In this document: positions 22,675 to 40,579 of the stretch, one piece after another | Numbering within the stretch: the stretch's first letter is position 1 | How the letters are laid out: each line of letters begins with the position of its first letter | DNA from: Salvelinus alpinus | Taxonomy: Eukaryota; Chordata; Actinopteri; Salmoniformes; Salmonidae | Assembly (NCBI RefSeq): GCF_045679555.1 | Contig: NC_092091.1 | Location: forward strand, 75,970,730 to 76,034,729 | Direction of reading: 5' to 3' | Length of the DNA: 64,000 nt | Program-made: the position numbers and the translations under genes | The notes under the pieces: generated by a model | What the model was told of the DNA's origin: nothing | The model's database searches: none | The model's input: the letters and a program-made list of their open reading frames with translations, nothing else

Positions 22675-22894
22675 AAGGTGCTGTGTTCATATAACCTAAC
22701 CCCGCAGGGTCCTGGCACATACTCTTATGCCACAACACTCGAGTGTTGGCAGCCACCATAACACCCACCTTAGCCAGGTCCTCATGTCTTACATGTGAGG
22801 CCACCCAAATGGTGTCTCCCGAGCGACGCACCTGCAGTCCCAACCTGCAGTTCAACAGGTGCATCCACTCCGGTACTAACTCTTGGGTGGACAT
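22610..22894 (-). CDS. 94-residue frame overlapping the end of integrase, unassigned
   Basis: It overlaps the integrase frame end (22876) and, in another frame, the start of the 346-residue frame. It encodes an apolar middle and a C-terminal CDVCGE motif with two further cysteines. It may be the true N-terminus of the following gene, separated by a one-base shift. Low certainty. Confidence 0.25.
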   Translation of the reverse strand: MSTQELVPEWMHLLNCRLGLQVRRSGDTIWVASHVRHEDLAKVGVMVAANTRVLWHKSMCQDPAGLGYMNTAPCDVCGEATGEVQYEGPCKYEH

Positions 22895-24102
22895 ACTTTC
22901 TTAAGCTGGGCTATATCGGCTGTTATATCACCGTCTACTTTGACCGTGTTTGCACTAGTCACTTCTACAATTTGTTGCCTTTTTCCGTATTTTTTCGGGA
23001 TAACTCTATCCCCGGTGTCGGCTCCTGGTGGTTTCTTAATCCTAATCCAGTCTCCCACCTGTAACACACAAGGTAGAGGGGGAGACTGCGCATTAGCTAT
23101 TCCCACCACTGAGCTGATGTTGGGTAATCCCATCAATTCTCTAGGACTGGGTCCTGTATCAGTGGGAGTCAGATTTAACTCCACACAGGCTTGTACTAGC
23201 TTGGGTCCCCAGTCCTTTTCTGCTTTCCACAACCCTAGTGTTGTTTTAAGCTTTCCAATTGTTCTCTCCGCGCAACCATTTGCTTGGGGAGTATAAGGAG
23301 GGGAGAATATGTGCTAGACTCCCTGCTCGGCACACCAATCCTCCACTCTCTTATTCTTATATTGGGTCCCATTGTCAGTCCTTAACAATGGGAATGGACC
23401 TAGAGCAAGAGTCAGAAGGTTAAGTATTTGCAATACTGGCAACGCATTGGATGATTTTGAGGTGAGCACTGTTGAGTACCCTGTAGCCATGCACACCGCA
23501 TCTATAGCATACCTATGTCCAAATGAAGTAGCTACTTTCATTGGACCCATAGTATCTAATGCTATTTGCTTCCATGGTGTACTGCATTTAATGTGTTGAC
23601 AAGCTACTCTGCCTAGGTTACTAACCTTTTGTTCTTGGCAAGTAGAACATTGAGCGCATATATCTAGAACTTCCTCTCTAGTATGTAATATGCCCTCATC
23701 TTTTAGCCTCTTCATGAATATCCGGGAACCCAAATGTCCCCAATCTTCATGAAGTGCTTTTAGCTTAACTTTGTCCTGTTTGTAAAGAACTATTCGGCCC
23801 ATCTGGACTAGTTCATCTACTTCTCTGTTTCCTAGTTGGTTAAAGTCTGCTTCTGCACCTGAGTCAGCAGTGTGAGCCTTTTGATGACTTACCACTATGT
23901 CCATTTTATCCATTAACTCATGGATTTTTCTCCATTCCCCCTCGTATTGAATTGGCTTATTTTTGGCACCTCTGTACCCATTATTCTGCCAAATCTTCTT
24001 GTACGAGGTCATTGCTTGTGCACAGTAGTGGCTGTCTGTTACCACTTCTACCCTTTTCAGGTTGGCTCCTGTGCAGTGCAGAAGTGATTCTATTACGGCC
24101 AT
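22876..24102 (-). pseudogene. Retroviral RNase H-integrase (pol 3-prime part), one internal stop
   Basis: The RNase H portion shows catalytic VVTDSHYC (Asp), VSHQKAH (His) and a GNREVDEL end. Integrase follows with a His-His-Cys-Cys zinc region (HEDWGHLG, later CAQCSTC), the first core Asp in ALDTMGPM and the second in LRTDNGTQYK. A single TAG at 23314-23316 interrupts the core. The same frame then continues past the third acidic residue to a C-terminal domain ending at 22876 (GDWIRI, KKYGKRQQIV). These domains cut the RNA template and join viral DNA to the genome. The stop and missing reverse transcriptase make it non-functional. Family assignment is firm, lineage is not. Confidence 0.85.
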
Positions 24103-25744
24103 TACTTCTGCTTTCTGGGCCGTGCCTGTAATAATTCGGCTTTGGTTAGTTACTGTGTCTCCTGTAGTTTTATTCTTAACTATAAAGCCCCATCTGGTTG
24201 TTTATGCTTTGCTTCACTGGCTTATGTACTCCTCCAATGATGGTGTGAGCATACTCCGGGCCCAACTGTCCACAGTCATTTTTGTACTTTTGCATCTTAA
24301 TGTGGTTAAGTGCGTCCATTATTTTATTTATACATTCCTCTGGTAGGTCTGTAGCTACCTTAATTCTGTGCTTTTGTTTGTCTATGTCCACCGGTTTAAA
24401 GTGGTTCATTTTCAGCATCCGTAATTGGTGTAGCTCTTTTGCATCTGTTAATGACAATAGGTTCTCTTTTCCTTTGGTGGGGGCCTCTTGGCTACACTAG
24501 CCTCTCTTTGTACTATCTGTTTCCATATAAAGTTCCATTCCCCCGTAGTGCCGTTTCCTTCTAGTTGCTCTAGTAGGTCTCTACCTGGGTCATTATCCTT
24601 CTCAGCTCTTTCAATGTAGTTATGTCTATGTTTAACTTCCTCTTCGCTGCTGCTTCAATGGCTGTGGCTTTTTCGCTTCCGCATATGCTTCCTGTTGCCG
24701 CAGCTAATACTGTCAGTACCAGATATGTTTTCGTTTCCAAATATTGACTGACTGACTGTCTCACTGACTCCCTGTTTGCACTAATGAATTTTAAAGAACT
24801 CAACATTTCTATGTAGTAACCTATAAGATAATTAATTAAACCGATACTCTCAATGATCCTGGGTCACAACAGATGCCATATATTCTTGTCATCTTTCTAC
24901 TATTTAAAGACAAACCTTCAAATGATTAGCTAAGGCCAAAACACTGCTAAATATAGCATATGTTTTCTGTACTAATGAAATCTCTCTTTCGGGAGTCCAC
25001 TGTATTTTGTCTAACAATAACCTGGGTTAATCTTAACTCAGTCTCATCAATAATTTTATATAAGTTGCATAGTATGAGACCCATTATCTACATTAATTTA
25101 TTATCCCTACTATATCTTTCCAATATTTCCTCAGGTGGTGTGTCACACACCCCATTTTGAGGTGAAAATTTCCCTTACTCTCTCCCTCGATCGGCAGTAC
25201 TTTTATCACGGCCCAGTCATTTACTTGGCCTACCATTAGGTCGCTGGGGGCAATATTTATTTTTACAAAGTTTTTATCCTCCCAGAAGTTCTGTCTGCCT
25301 TTCCACCCAACCATTTATTTTACTGCTCACTGCTCATTTCGTATTAGATCTTTCCATTCATAACCTGGTACACATACAGAAAATATTCAGTCTGGTAGAT
25401 TACCCTGTGCCCTAAGTTCCCTTTCCTGCTCCAGACTACCGGCCTGGGCAGCTATTTGTGCCAGCGTTGCCTCTCCTAGGTCGAGTGCTGCTGCCATAAT
25501 AAGCACCGTTCTCAATTATTTTATAATTAAATTCTGCCTGTCCCAACAATTCTCAGCGAAGGTGATCAGTCTTTGCGGGAAATTCCCGGGACCCAGGGCA
25601 TACAACACTTATTAAATTATTTCTAGGTCGTATAAGATTTCCTATTTAGTTATAACCTCTATAGTACTTTCTTATTCCTCAGGGATTTTTTTCACAAAGA
25701 GTAGACTCTAACTCGCCATTGTTCTCCACCTTGAGATTTTATTT
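24103..25744 (-). pseudogene. 5-prime remnant of the retroviral element, no recognisable reverse transcriptase
   Basis: It holds short minus-strand frames (24176-24457, 24570-24806, 25093-25314) with frameshifts. The first may be the connection between polymerase and RNase H. A GWKGRQNFWE-containing piece at 25093-25314 is unassigned. I found no gag zinc knuckle, protease DSG or YxDD motif, so about 1.6 kb is heavily decayed or rearranged. Confidence 0.3.
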
Positions 25745-26901
25745 AAATTTCCTATTTATTATGTTTATTATGGCTGGGGGCAGTATTGAGTAGCTTGGAT
25801 GAATAAGGTGCCCAGAGTAAACGGCCTGCTCCTCAGTCCCAGTTGCTAATATATGCATATTATTAGTACATTTGGATAGAAAACACTCTGAAGATTCTAA
25901 AACTGTTTGAATGATGTCTGTGAGTATAACAGAACTCATATTGCAGGCAAAAACCTGAGAAGAAATCCAAACAGGAAGTGGGAAATCTGAGGTTTGTAGT
26001 TTTTGAACTCAGCCCCTATCGAATTCACAGTGAGATATGGGTGAAGTTGCACTTCCTAGGGCTTCCACTAGATGTCACACATCTTTAGAAACTTGAATGA
26101 GGCTTCTACTGTGAGGTGGGGCCAGATGAGAGCTCTTTGAGTCAGTGGTCTGGCAGAGAGCCAGGTCCTGGTCCAGCGCATTTCACATGAGAGCAACCTG
26201 TGTTCCATGGCTTTTCTACAGACAATGGAATTCTCCGGTTGGAACGTTATTGAATATTTATGACAAAAACCTCCTAAAGATTGATTCTATACTTAGTTTG
26301 AAATGTTTCTACAAACTGTAATGTAACATTTTGAACTTTTTTGAACTTTTAGTCCGACGTTCGGATGGACCTGCACGAGCGTTTGGATTTGTGTACTTAA
26401 CGCCCTAACAAAAGTAGCTTTTTGGACATAAATAATGGACATTATCGAACAAATCAAACATTTATTGTGGAACTAGGATTCCTGGGAGTGAATGCTGATG
26501 AATATCATCAAAGGTAAAGGAATATTTATAATGTTATTTCTGATTTCTGTTGACTCCAACATGGCGGATAATAAAAGAAAATTCTGAGCGCCGTTCTCAG
26601 ATTATTGCATGGTTTGCTTTTTCCGTAAAGCTTTTTTGAAATATGACACAGCGGTTGCATTTAGGAGAGGTATATCTATAATTCCATGTGTAACACTTGT
26701 ATTTTCATCAACATTTATGATGAGTATTTCTGTAAAATTCATGTGGCTATGCAAAATCACTGGATGTTTTTGGAACTACTGAACATAACGCGCCAATGTA
26801 AACTCAGATTTTTCTACATAAATATGAACTTTATCAAACAAAACATACATGTATTGCGTAACATGAAGTCCTATGAGTGTCATCTGATGACGATCATTTA
26901 A

Positions 26902-28688
26902 AAAAAATATATATTTCACCTTTATTTAACCAGGTAGGCTAGTTGAGAACAAGTTCTCATTTGCAACTGCGACCTGGCCAAGATAAAGCATAGCAGTGTG
27001 AACAGATAACAACACAGAGTTACACATGGAGTAAACAATAAACAAGTCACTAACATAGTAGTAAAAAAAAATTAAAAATAAAATAAAAGAGAATCTATAT
27101 ACACTGCTCAAAAAAATAAAGGGAACACTTAAACAACACAATGTAACTCCAAGTCAATCACACTTCTGTGAAATCAAACTGTCCACTTAGGAAGCAACAC
27201 TGATTGACAATACATTTCATATGCCGTTGTGCAAATGGAATAGACAAAAGGTGGAAATTATAGGCAATTAGCAAGACACCCCCAATAAAGGAGTGATTCT
27301 GCAGGTGGTGACCACAGACCACTTCTCAGTTCCTATGCTTCCTGGCTGATGTTTTGGTCACTTTTGAATGCTGGCGGTGCTCTCACTCTAGTGGTAGCAT
27401 GAGACGGAGTCTACAACCCACACAAGTGGCTCAGGTAGTGCAGCTCATCCAGGATGGCACATCAATGCGAGCTGTGGCAAGAAGGTTTGCTGTGTCTGTC
27501 AGCGTAGTGTCCAGAGCATGGAGGCGCTACCAGGAGACAGGCCAGTACATCAGGAGACGTGGAGAAGGCCGTAGGAGGGCAACAACCCAGCAGCAGGACC
27601 GCTACCTCCGCCTTTGAGCAGGAGGAGCACTGCCAGAGCCCTGCAAAATGACCTCCAGCAGGCCACAAATGTGCTTACTAGGGTAAGTTTGGCGGCGTGA
27701 GTGAAGGAGGCTTTGTTGCGATATAGAAAGCCGACTCTAGATTTGATTTTGGATTGGAGATGTTTGATATGAGTCTGGAAGGAGAGTTTGCAGTCTAGCC
27801 AGACACCTAGGTACTTATAGATGTCCACATATTCTAGGTCGGAACCATCCAGGGTGGTGATGCTGGTCGGGCGTGCGGGTGCAGGCAGCGAACGGTTGAA
27901 AAGCATGCATTTGGTTTTACTAGCGTTTAAGAGCAGTTGGAGGCCACGGAAGGAGTGTTGTATGGCATTGAAGCTCGTTTGGAGGTTAGATAGCACAGTG
28001 TCCGAGGAAGGGCCAGAAGTATACAGAATGGTGTCGTCTGCGTAGAGGTGGATCAGAGAATCGCCCGCAGCAAGAGCAACATCATTGATATATACAGAGA
28101 AAAGAGTCGGCCCGAGAATTGAACCCTGTGGTACCCCCATAGAGACTGCCAGAGGACCGGACAACATGCCCTCCGATTTGACACACTGAACTCTGTCTGC
28201 GAAGTAGTTGGTGAACCAGGCAAGGCAGTCATTAGAAAAACCGAGGCTACCGATAAGAATATGGTGATTGACAGAGTCGAAAGCCTTGGCCAGGTCGATG
28301 AAGACGGCTGCACAGTACTGTCTTTTATCAATGGCGGTTATGATATCGTTTAGTACCTTGAGCGTGGCTGAGGTGCCCCCGTGACCGGCTCGGAAACCGG
28401 ATTGCACAGCGGAGACGGTACGGTGGGATTCGAGATGGTCAGTGATCTGTTTGTTGACTTGGCTTTCGAAGACCTTAGATAGGCAGGGCAGGATGGATAT
28501 AGGTCTGTAACAGTTTGGGTCCAGGGTGTCTCCCCCTTTGAAGAGGGGGATGACCGCGGCAGCTTTCCAATCCTTGGGGATCTCAGATGATACGAAGGAG
28601 AGGTTGAACAGGCTGGTAATAGGGGGTGCGACAATGGCGGCGGACAGTTTCAGAAATAGAGGGTCCAGATTGAGGGTCCAGATCATCA
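26902..28688 (-). mobile_element. L2/Rex-like LINE, 5-prime truncated, minus strand
   Basis: The 3-prime tail at 26905-27100 (cacctttatttaaccaggta) is a common salmonid LINE end. The minus-strand frame 27669-28689 carries reverse-transcriptase blocks: PLFKGGDTLDPNCYRPIS, AVFIDLAKAFDSVNH, MGVPQGSILGP and YADDTILY. The catalytic YADD is intact. A Tc1 fragment replaces sequence between tail and RT. A 379-residue open frame (27550-28689) exists only because the RT runs into antisense Tc1 for its last residues. Clade is not settled by eye. Confidence 0.8.
27105..27668 (+). mobile_element. Tc1-like transposon 5-prime half inside the LINE
   Basis: It starts with the inverted-repeat-like end cactgctcaaaaaaataaag. 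A plus-strand frame (from 27390) gives the transposase helix-turn-helix region ([20 protein letters not shown], then [12 protein letters not shown]) to a stop at 27615. The catalytic half and the right end are absent. Confidence 0.8.
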
Positions 28689-28855
28689 AAAGTTAGTGAA
28701 TACTTTTACCTCTATTTGTGCTTTTTGTGACTCCTATCTTTGGCTGGAAAAATGGTTTTTCTGTGGCTTGGTGGTGACCTAACATAATCATTTGTGGTGC
28801 TTTCGCTGTAAAGCCTATTTGAAATCGGAAACTGTGGTGGGATTAACAACAAGAG

Positions 28856-28925
28856 AGTGGTCAGTCTAACTCTGTGTTTTTCATACTCTAGGGTCTGAGA
28901 GAGTGATTAGTATAACTCTGTTGTT
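28856..28925. repeat. Partial 46-bp intron 5 repeat
   Basis: About one and a half copies of the gene A intron 5 unit (agagtggtcagtctaactct, then cactctagggtctgag-like) directly precede the orphan last exon, proving common origin with genes A and B. Confidence 0.8.
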
Positions 28926-28935
28926 TCTACTGCAG

Positions 28936-29068
28936 CTATTGGGGGAGGGTACAGCCTACTGGTGGTGGAGTGGAGGACTGTGTGTTGTTAACTCACACGT
29001 CATCAGGCCAAGGAACATGGCATGACTATCGGTGTTCATTTAACAGTTACTGGATCTGTGAGAAATAG
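28936..29068 (+). pseudogene. Orphan last exon of a C-type lectin
   Basis: A consensus acceptor (tactgcag) precedes an exon homologous to exon 6 of genes A and B. It is open in the conserved phase 2 frame and ends in TAG. It retains the YWG start, QPT where A has QPN and B has EPN, EDC, WHDYRC and WICEK. No partner exons lie upstream; the sequence before the short intron remnant is mobile DNA. It is a relic of a lost lectin copy, unless spliced to distant exons. Confidence 0.8.
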
Positions 29069-29149
29069 TTCTCAATCTCTCTCGCTCTATACTTGTCTTC
29101 TCTCTCGTAGTTTCGTGTTGATGGTGCTGCCGAAATTCATGATGCCTCC

Positions 29150-30892
29150 TTAAATTCCTTCAGAAAGTATTCACACCCCTGGACGTTTACCACATTTTGT
29201 TGTGTTACAGCCTGAATTTAAAATGGTTTAAATGTAGATTTTATTGTCACTGGCCTACACACAATAACACATAATGTCAAAGTGGAAATATATTTTTAAT
29301 GATAAAAAAAAATGACTCATCTCTGTACACCACACATTGTCACGAATCCCGCTTCCTGAGTCTGTTTTTGCCTGTGTTCTGTCCTGGAGTGTTTTTCCGG
29401 TGTCCTGGAACGCACCCTGTCTGGTTGCCGGGCGACGTAGCTAGTTGGGAGATCTCTGATTACCCGCACCTGTATCCCATCAGCTATCTGCACACCTGGT
29501 CCTGATCATCACCCCTCCATTTCATAAGCTCTGACCGGACATCCATTCCCTGCCGGATCGTTAGCCATGAACAGTATGTTGTGCCAGCTTATCAGCCTCC
29601 AGTTTGATAGAGTTTGTTTTGTTGTTTTGTACGTCTTGTTTGCCTTGAACTTACCTCCGTTTGTTCTGTCTACAGTCCTTCACCCGGAACACTCACCCCA
29701 TCCCTGCCTGGTCGTCGGTGGCTTCTGTTACCCCCTTGGATCTGCCTATTCACTCCCATCAACTCACCTCCGCTGTCCGCTCCACCACCTGGCTCTTTCT
29801 ACCTCTACGTTTAAACTTGTAAATAAATACTCACCCTCTTCCTACTCTCCTTGTCCTGGTCTGCTTCTGGGTTCAAGTTTAGAAAACCGTGACACACATG
29901 CAATTATCTGTAAGGTCCCTCAGTCAAGCAGTGAACACAGATGCAATCACAAAGACCAGGGAGGTTTTCCAATGCCTCGCAAAAAGGGCACCTTCTGGTA
30001 GATGAAAAAAATGGGAAAAAAAGACAGAATATCCCTTTGAGCGTGGTTAAGTTATTACACTTTGGATGGTGTATCAAAACACACAGTCACTACAAAGATA
30101 CAGGCGTCCTTCCTAACTCAGTTGTCTGAGAGGAAGGTAACTGCTCAGGGATTTTACCATGAGGCCAATGCTGACATTAAAGCAGTTACAGAGTGTAATG
30201 GCTGTGATAGGAGAACGCTGAGGATGGTTCAACAACCTTGTAATTACTCCACAGAGTGAAAAGAAGGCAGCCTGTACATAAAACAAATATTCCAAAACAT
30301 GCATCCTGTTTTCAACAAGGGACTGAAGTAATACTGCAAAAACTGTGGCAAGGCCACATTCAAAATGTTATGTTCGGGGCAAATTCAACACAACACATTA
30401 CCAGGTACCGCTCTCCATATTTTCAAGCATAGTGGTGGGTGGATCATGTTATGGGTATGCTTGTAATCCTTAAGGACTGGGGAGTTTTTCAGGATTAGAA
30501 AATAAATGGAATAGAGCTAAGCAAAGGAAAAATCCTAGAGGAAAACCTGGTTCAGTCTGCGTTCTACCAGACACTGGGAGATGAATTCACCTATCAGCAA
30601 GACAATAACCTAAAACACAAGGCCAAATCTACACTGGAGTTGATTACGAAGAAGACAGTGAATGTTCCTGAGTTTCCGAGTTACAGTTTTGACTTAAATC
30701 AACTTTAACATCCATGGCAAGACCTGAAAATGGTTGTCTAGCAATGATCAACAACCAATTTGACAGAGCTTGAAGAATTATGAAAAGAATAATGGACAAT
30801 CCAGGTGTGGAAAGACTCACAGCTGTAATCTCTGCCAAAGGTCCTTCTACAAAGTATGAACTCAAGGGTGTGAATACTTATGGAAATTACAC
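29150..30892 (+). mobile_element. Tc1-like element with decayed transposase, split by a solo LTR
   Basis: It starts ccttcagaaagtattcacac and has the attttattgtcactggccta subterminal block. Transposase remnants appear as short frames around 29900-30800 (acaatttgacagagcttgaa, ggtgtgaatacttatggaaa at the end). There are many stops. Without the LTR insertion it is about 1.18 kb. Confidence 0.75.
29338..29894. mobile_element. Solo LTR with perfect target duplication
   Basis: The 557 bp begin TGTCACG and end CGTGACA, flanked on both sides by CACAT (29333-29337 and 29895-29899). No internal region is present. It contains a T-rich start and an AATAAA-like taaataaata near 29820. A 144-codon open frame inside it is not considered a gene. 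Confidence 0.85.
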
Positions 30893-30896
30893 ACCA

Positions 30897-31050
30897 ACTG
30901 AGCCGTGTGGCTCAGTTGGTAGAGCATGGCGCTTGCAACGCCAGGGTTGTGGGTTCATTCCCCACGGGGGGACCAGGATGAATATGTATGAACTTTCCAA
31001 TTTGTAAGTCGCTCTGGATAAGAGCGTCTGCTAAATGACTTAAATGTAAA
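30897..31050 (+). mobile_element. tRNA-derived SINE
   Basis: The head has A-box-like gtggctcagttggtagagca and B-box-like gggttcattcccc RNA polymerase III promoter elements. The tail is gtcgctctggataagagcgt and ctgctaaatgac, a tail shared by several fish SINEs. It is a retroposon, not a tRNA gene. Confidence 0.85.
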
Positions 31051-31510
31051 AACATGACTTCACTTTGTCACTGTGGGGGTGAGAGAAAAATAAATGAAAT
31101 CCATTTTCAATTCAGGCTGTAAGTATAAATTCTTTCTCTGTCCTCGCCTCCTTCTCAAAACACATTGGAGAATACAAGCGTTGAATACTCCTTTACATAC
31201 TGGGTCATAATAGTTTGTAGGTCACACCGTTCGGACACTACAGACGTTTTTCTGGGAAGACTGATTTTCAGGATGTCTCATGGTCTGATAAACAATGCTT
31301 TAGCTCTGCCACCTTCCCCCACAGATGTGGAAGGCCGATATAGGCAGATGTGCTGGATTGAGACGCAGCCAATGCAAAAACTGATGGATTTTGATGTAGA
31401 TTTTTTTATTATGTTACTTAGATTGATGCACTGGTTCATAAATAGACTCAGGCTTTCTGTCTATCGCCAAGCATAATTTGGAGGTACCTGGCTTCTTGGA
31501 CTGAGTTAAA
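31051..31510. other. Repeat-like intergenic stretch without recognised gene
   Basis: It includes gtaggtcacaccgttcggac and ggatgtctcatggtctgata, which read like an old repeat. A 103-codon frame is present but lacks recognisable motifs. Confidence 0.4.
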
Positions 31511-31742
<232 letters not shown>

Positions 31743-31744
31743 GG

Positions 31745-32428
31745 GCGATGTTGCCACCTAGTGGTTAAAGTGAGAGATGAACTCACCATAGAGGTATTAC
31801 AGACATGCCCATGGGCTTTTCTCAACTCATCCTTCCTTGATTCCTCCTTGCATCCTCTTGGTCTCTTTGCTTCCTTCTAAAAACGCATTGTATAATATTG
31901 TCCAATGGGAAGGAATGTGGACTTTTTCCTCTATTAGGGAGGAGATATGAGGAAACAGGAGACTGGAGGACAGGAGACAGGAGAAGAGGAGATGGGAGGA
32001 GAGGAGATGGGAGAGAGACAGAGGAGGAAGTGTCAGAGAGAGACAGAGGAGGAAAAATAAAATTAAGAGAATATCGGAAGAGAGAAAAAATAAGACACAT
32101 AATTGTTCTGTTTAGATTTATAGGTGAGTATGTAGACAAACTGTACTCTGGAAAATGATTCTTCATTCTTTTTTAGCAACATGTCATGTGATTTGTCATA
32201 GGCTTATGCTTGGTAAAAAAAGAAAAAGGTGGGACCAATTATTAACCTATGCTTATTTATCACTTCAATAAGAATAACAAAGTCACAGACTTAATAAATA
32301 AAGGAACAAAGTCCTTTAACAAGGTCTACCAGCTTCCTGATTGAATGTGATTAGATACTTAAAATCGTGTCACCTGCAGTTGGACACAGAAAGGGCAGAA
32401 CAGAACTGAGAGGCCATATGCATGCTGC

Positions 32429-32490
<62 letters not shown>

Positions 32491-32967
32491 ACGTAAAGTT
32501 CCCCTTTTAAACCTCTGATAAAGATGCAGACATAGATTTCCCCCTCCAGCTCTGAATAACTCTTCACACTTATGTCACAGACAGACTACATAGATAGAAA
32601 GAAAGGACCTTATATGGCCATCGATGACCGGTCACAGAGTACAAGCCATAACGTGACTTCCTTATGAATGATACCCCAAACATGCCTTATAAAGTGATAG
32701 GCTGAAAGGCTGCACTCGTCACAACTTGTTGTCATGCAAATATCATGTTATATCGCTGTGTTTAGATTATCCTGTCAGGTCTACCAACTTCCTGCTTGAA
32801 GGTTATTGGATACTTAAAACATTCTGTCAACTGCAGTGGACAACAGAAAGGTACCTGGTGGAGACGCATATCAGACCAACTACTCAACTACTAGTCAGGG
32901 AAGTTCGAAATATAGTAGATATTACCATTAGGAGTCATTTGGAAAGGTAACTATACAGTTAGTTAAG
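31745..32967 (+). promoter_or_regulatory. Upstream flank and putative promoter of lectin gene B
   Basis: Homologous to 54815-55946 before gene C (cacctagtggttaaagtgag, atggccatcgatg, agatattaccattaggag), so it is part of the duplicated unit. Elements visible: octamer ATGCAAAT at 32734-32741, an ETS-like acttcctgcttga at about 32788 also kept before gene C, and an inverted CCAAT (attgg) after it in both. A (CA)n tract lies at 32430-32480. Octamer and ETS sites are common in leukocyte promoters; use here is inferred. Confidence 0.4.
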
Positions 32968-40325
<7,358 letters not shown>

Positions 40326-40411
40326 GTACTGATGGTTAAGGAACTCTGACGACTGATTATATATTTTGAGAAAATGGCACTATGAACTAGACGTTGGAGA
40401 GAGAGAGGCAT

Positions 40412-40579
<168 letters not shown>

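Larger units (their letters stand above)
15104..25744 (-). mobile_element. Decayed endogenous retrovirus-like element, minus strand
   Basis: Order in minus sense: 5-prime remnant (25.7-24.2 kb), RNase H and integrase (24.1-22.9), a cysteine-rich frame (22.9-21.6), a glycoprotein-like fragment (21.6-21.1), an R1 insertion (21.0-19.2), a second long glycoprotein-like frame (19.1-18.0), small frames (18.0-16.7), a polypurine tract and the 3-prime LTR. I saw no reverse-transcriptase YxDD block and no 5-prime LTR, so the front is deleted or lost. Integrase followed by env-like frames is retroviral rather than gypsy order. Frames after integrase do not match families I recognise, so the lineage is open (spumavirus-like or another fish-specific group are possibilities). 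Internal stops and the insertion make it inactive. Confidence 0.7.
25765..28856 (+). mobile_element. R1 repeat, plus orientation, split by a LINE
   Basis: It runs from the gggggcagtattgag start through gatagaaaacactctgaaga, caggcaaaaacctgagaaga and tacatgtattgcgtaacatg to 26900, then resumes at 28689 (aaagttagtgaatac) and stops at gggattaacaacaag. The break sits between copies of gatcat, the LINE target duplication. Its normal 3-prime end is missing: it joins lectin intron 5 directly. Confidence 0.75.

Noticed and set aside
25320..25760. 5-prime LTR of the retroviral element
   Set aside because: No similarity seen to the proposed 3-prime LTR at 15104-16668 and no primer-binding-site pattern.
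29567..30001. 144-residue open frame
   Set aside because: Lies within the solo LTR and runs past its edge into Tc1; no motifs.
30897..31050. Possible tRNA gene
   Set aside because: Promoter boxes are present but no clover-leaf acceptor stem is seen, and the tail is typical of a fish SINE.
31165..31476. 103-residue frame
   Set aside because: No recognisable domain and repeat-like surroundings.
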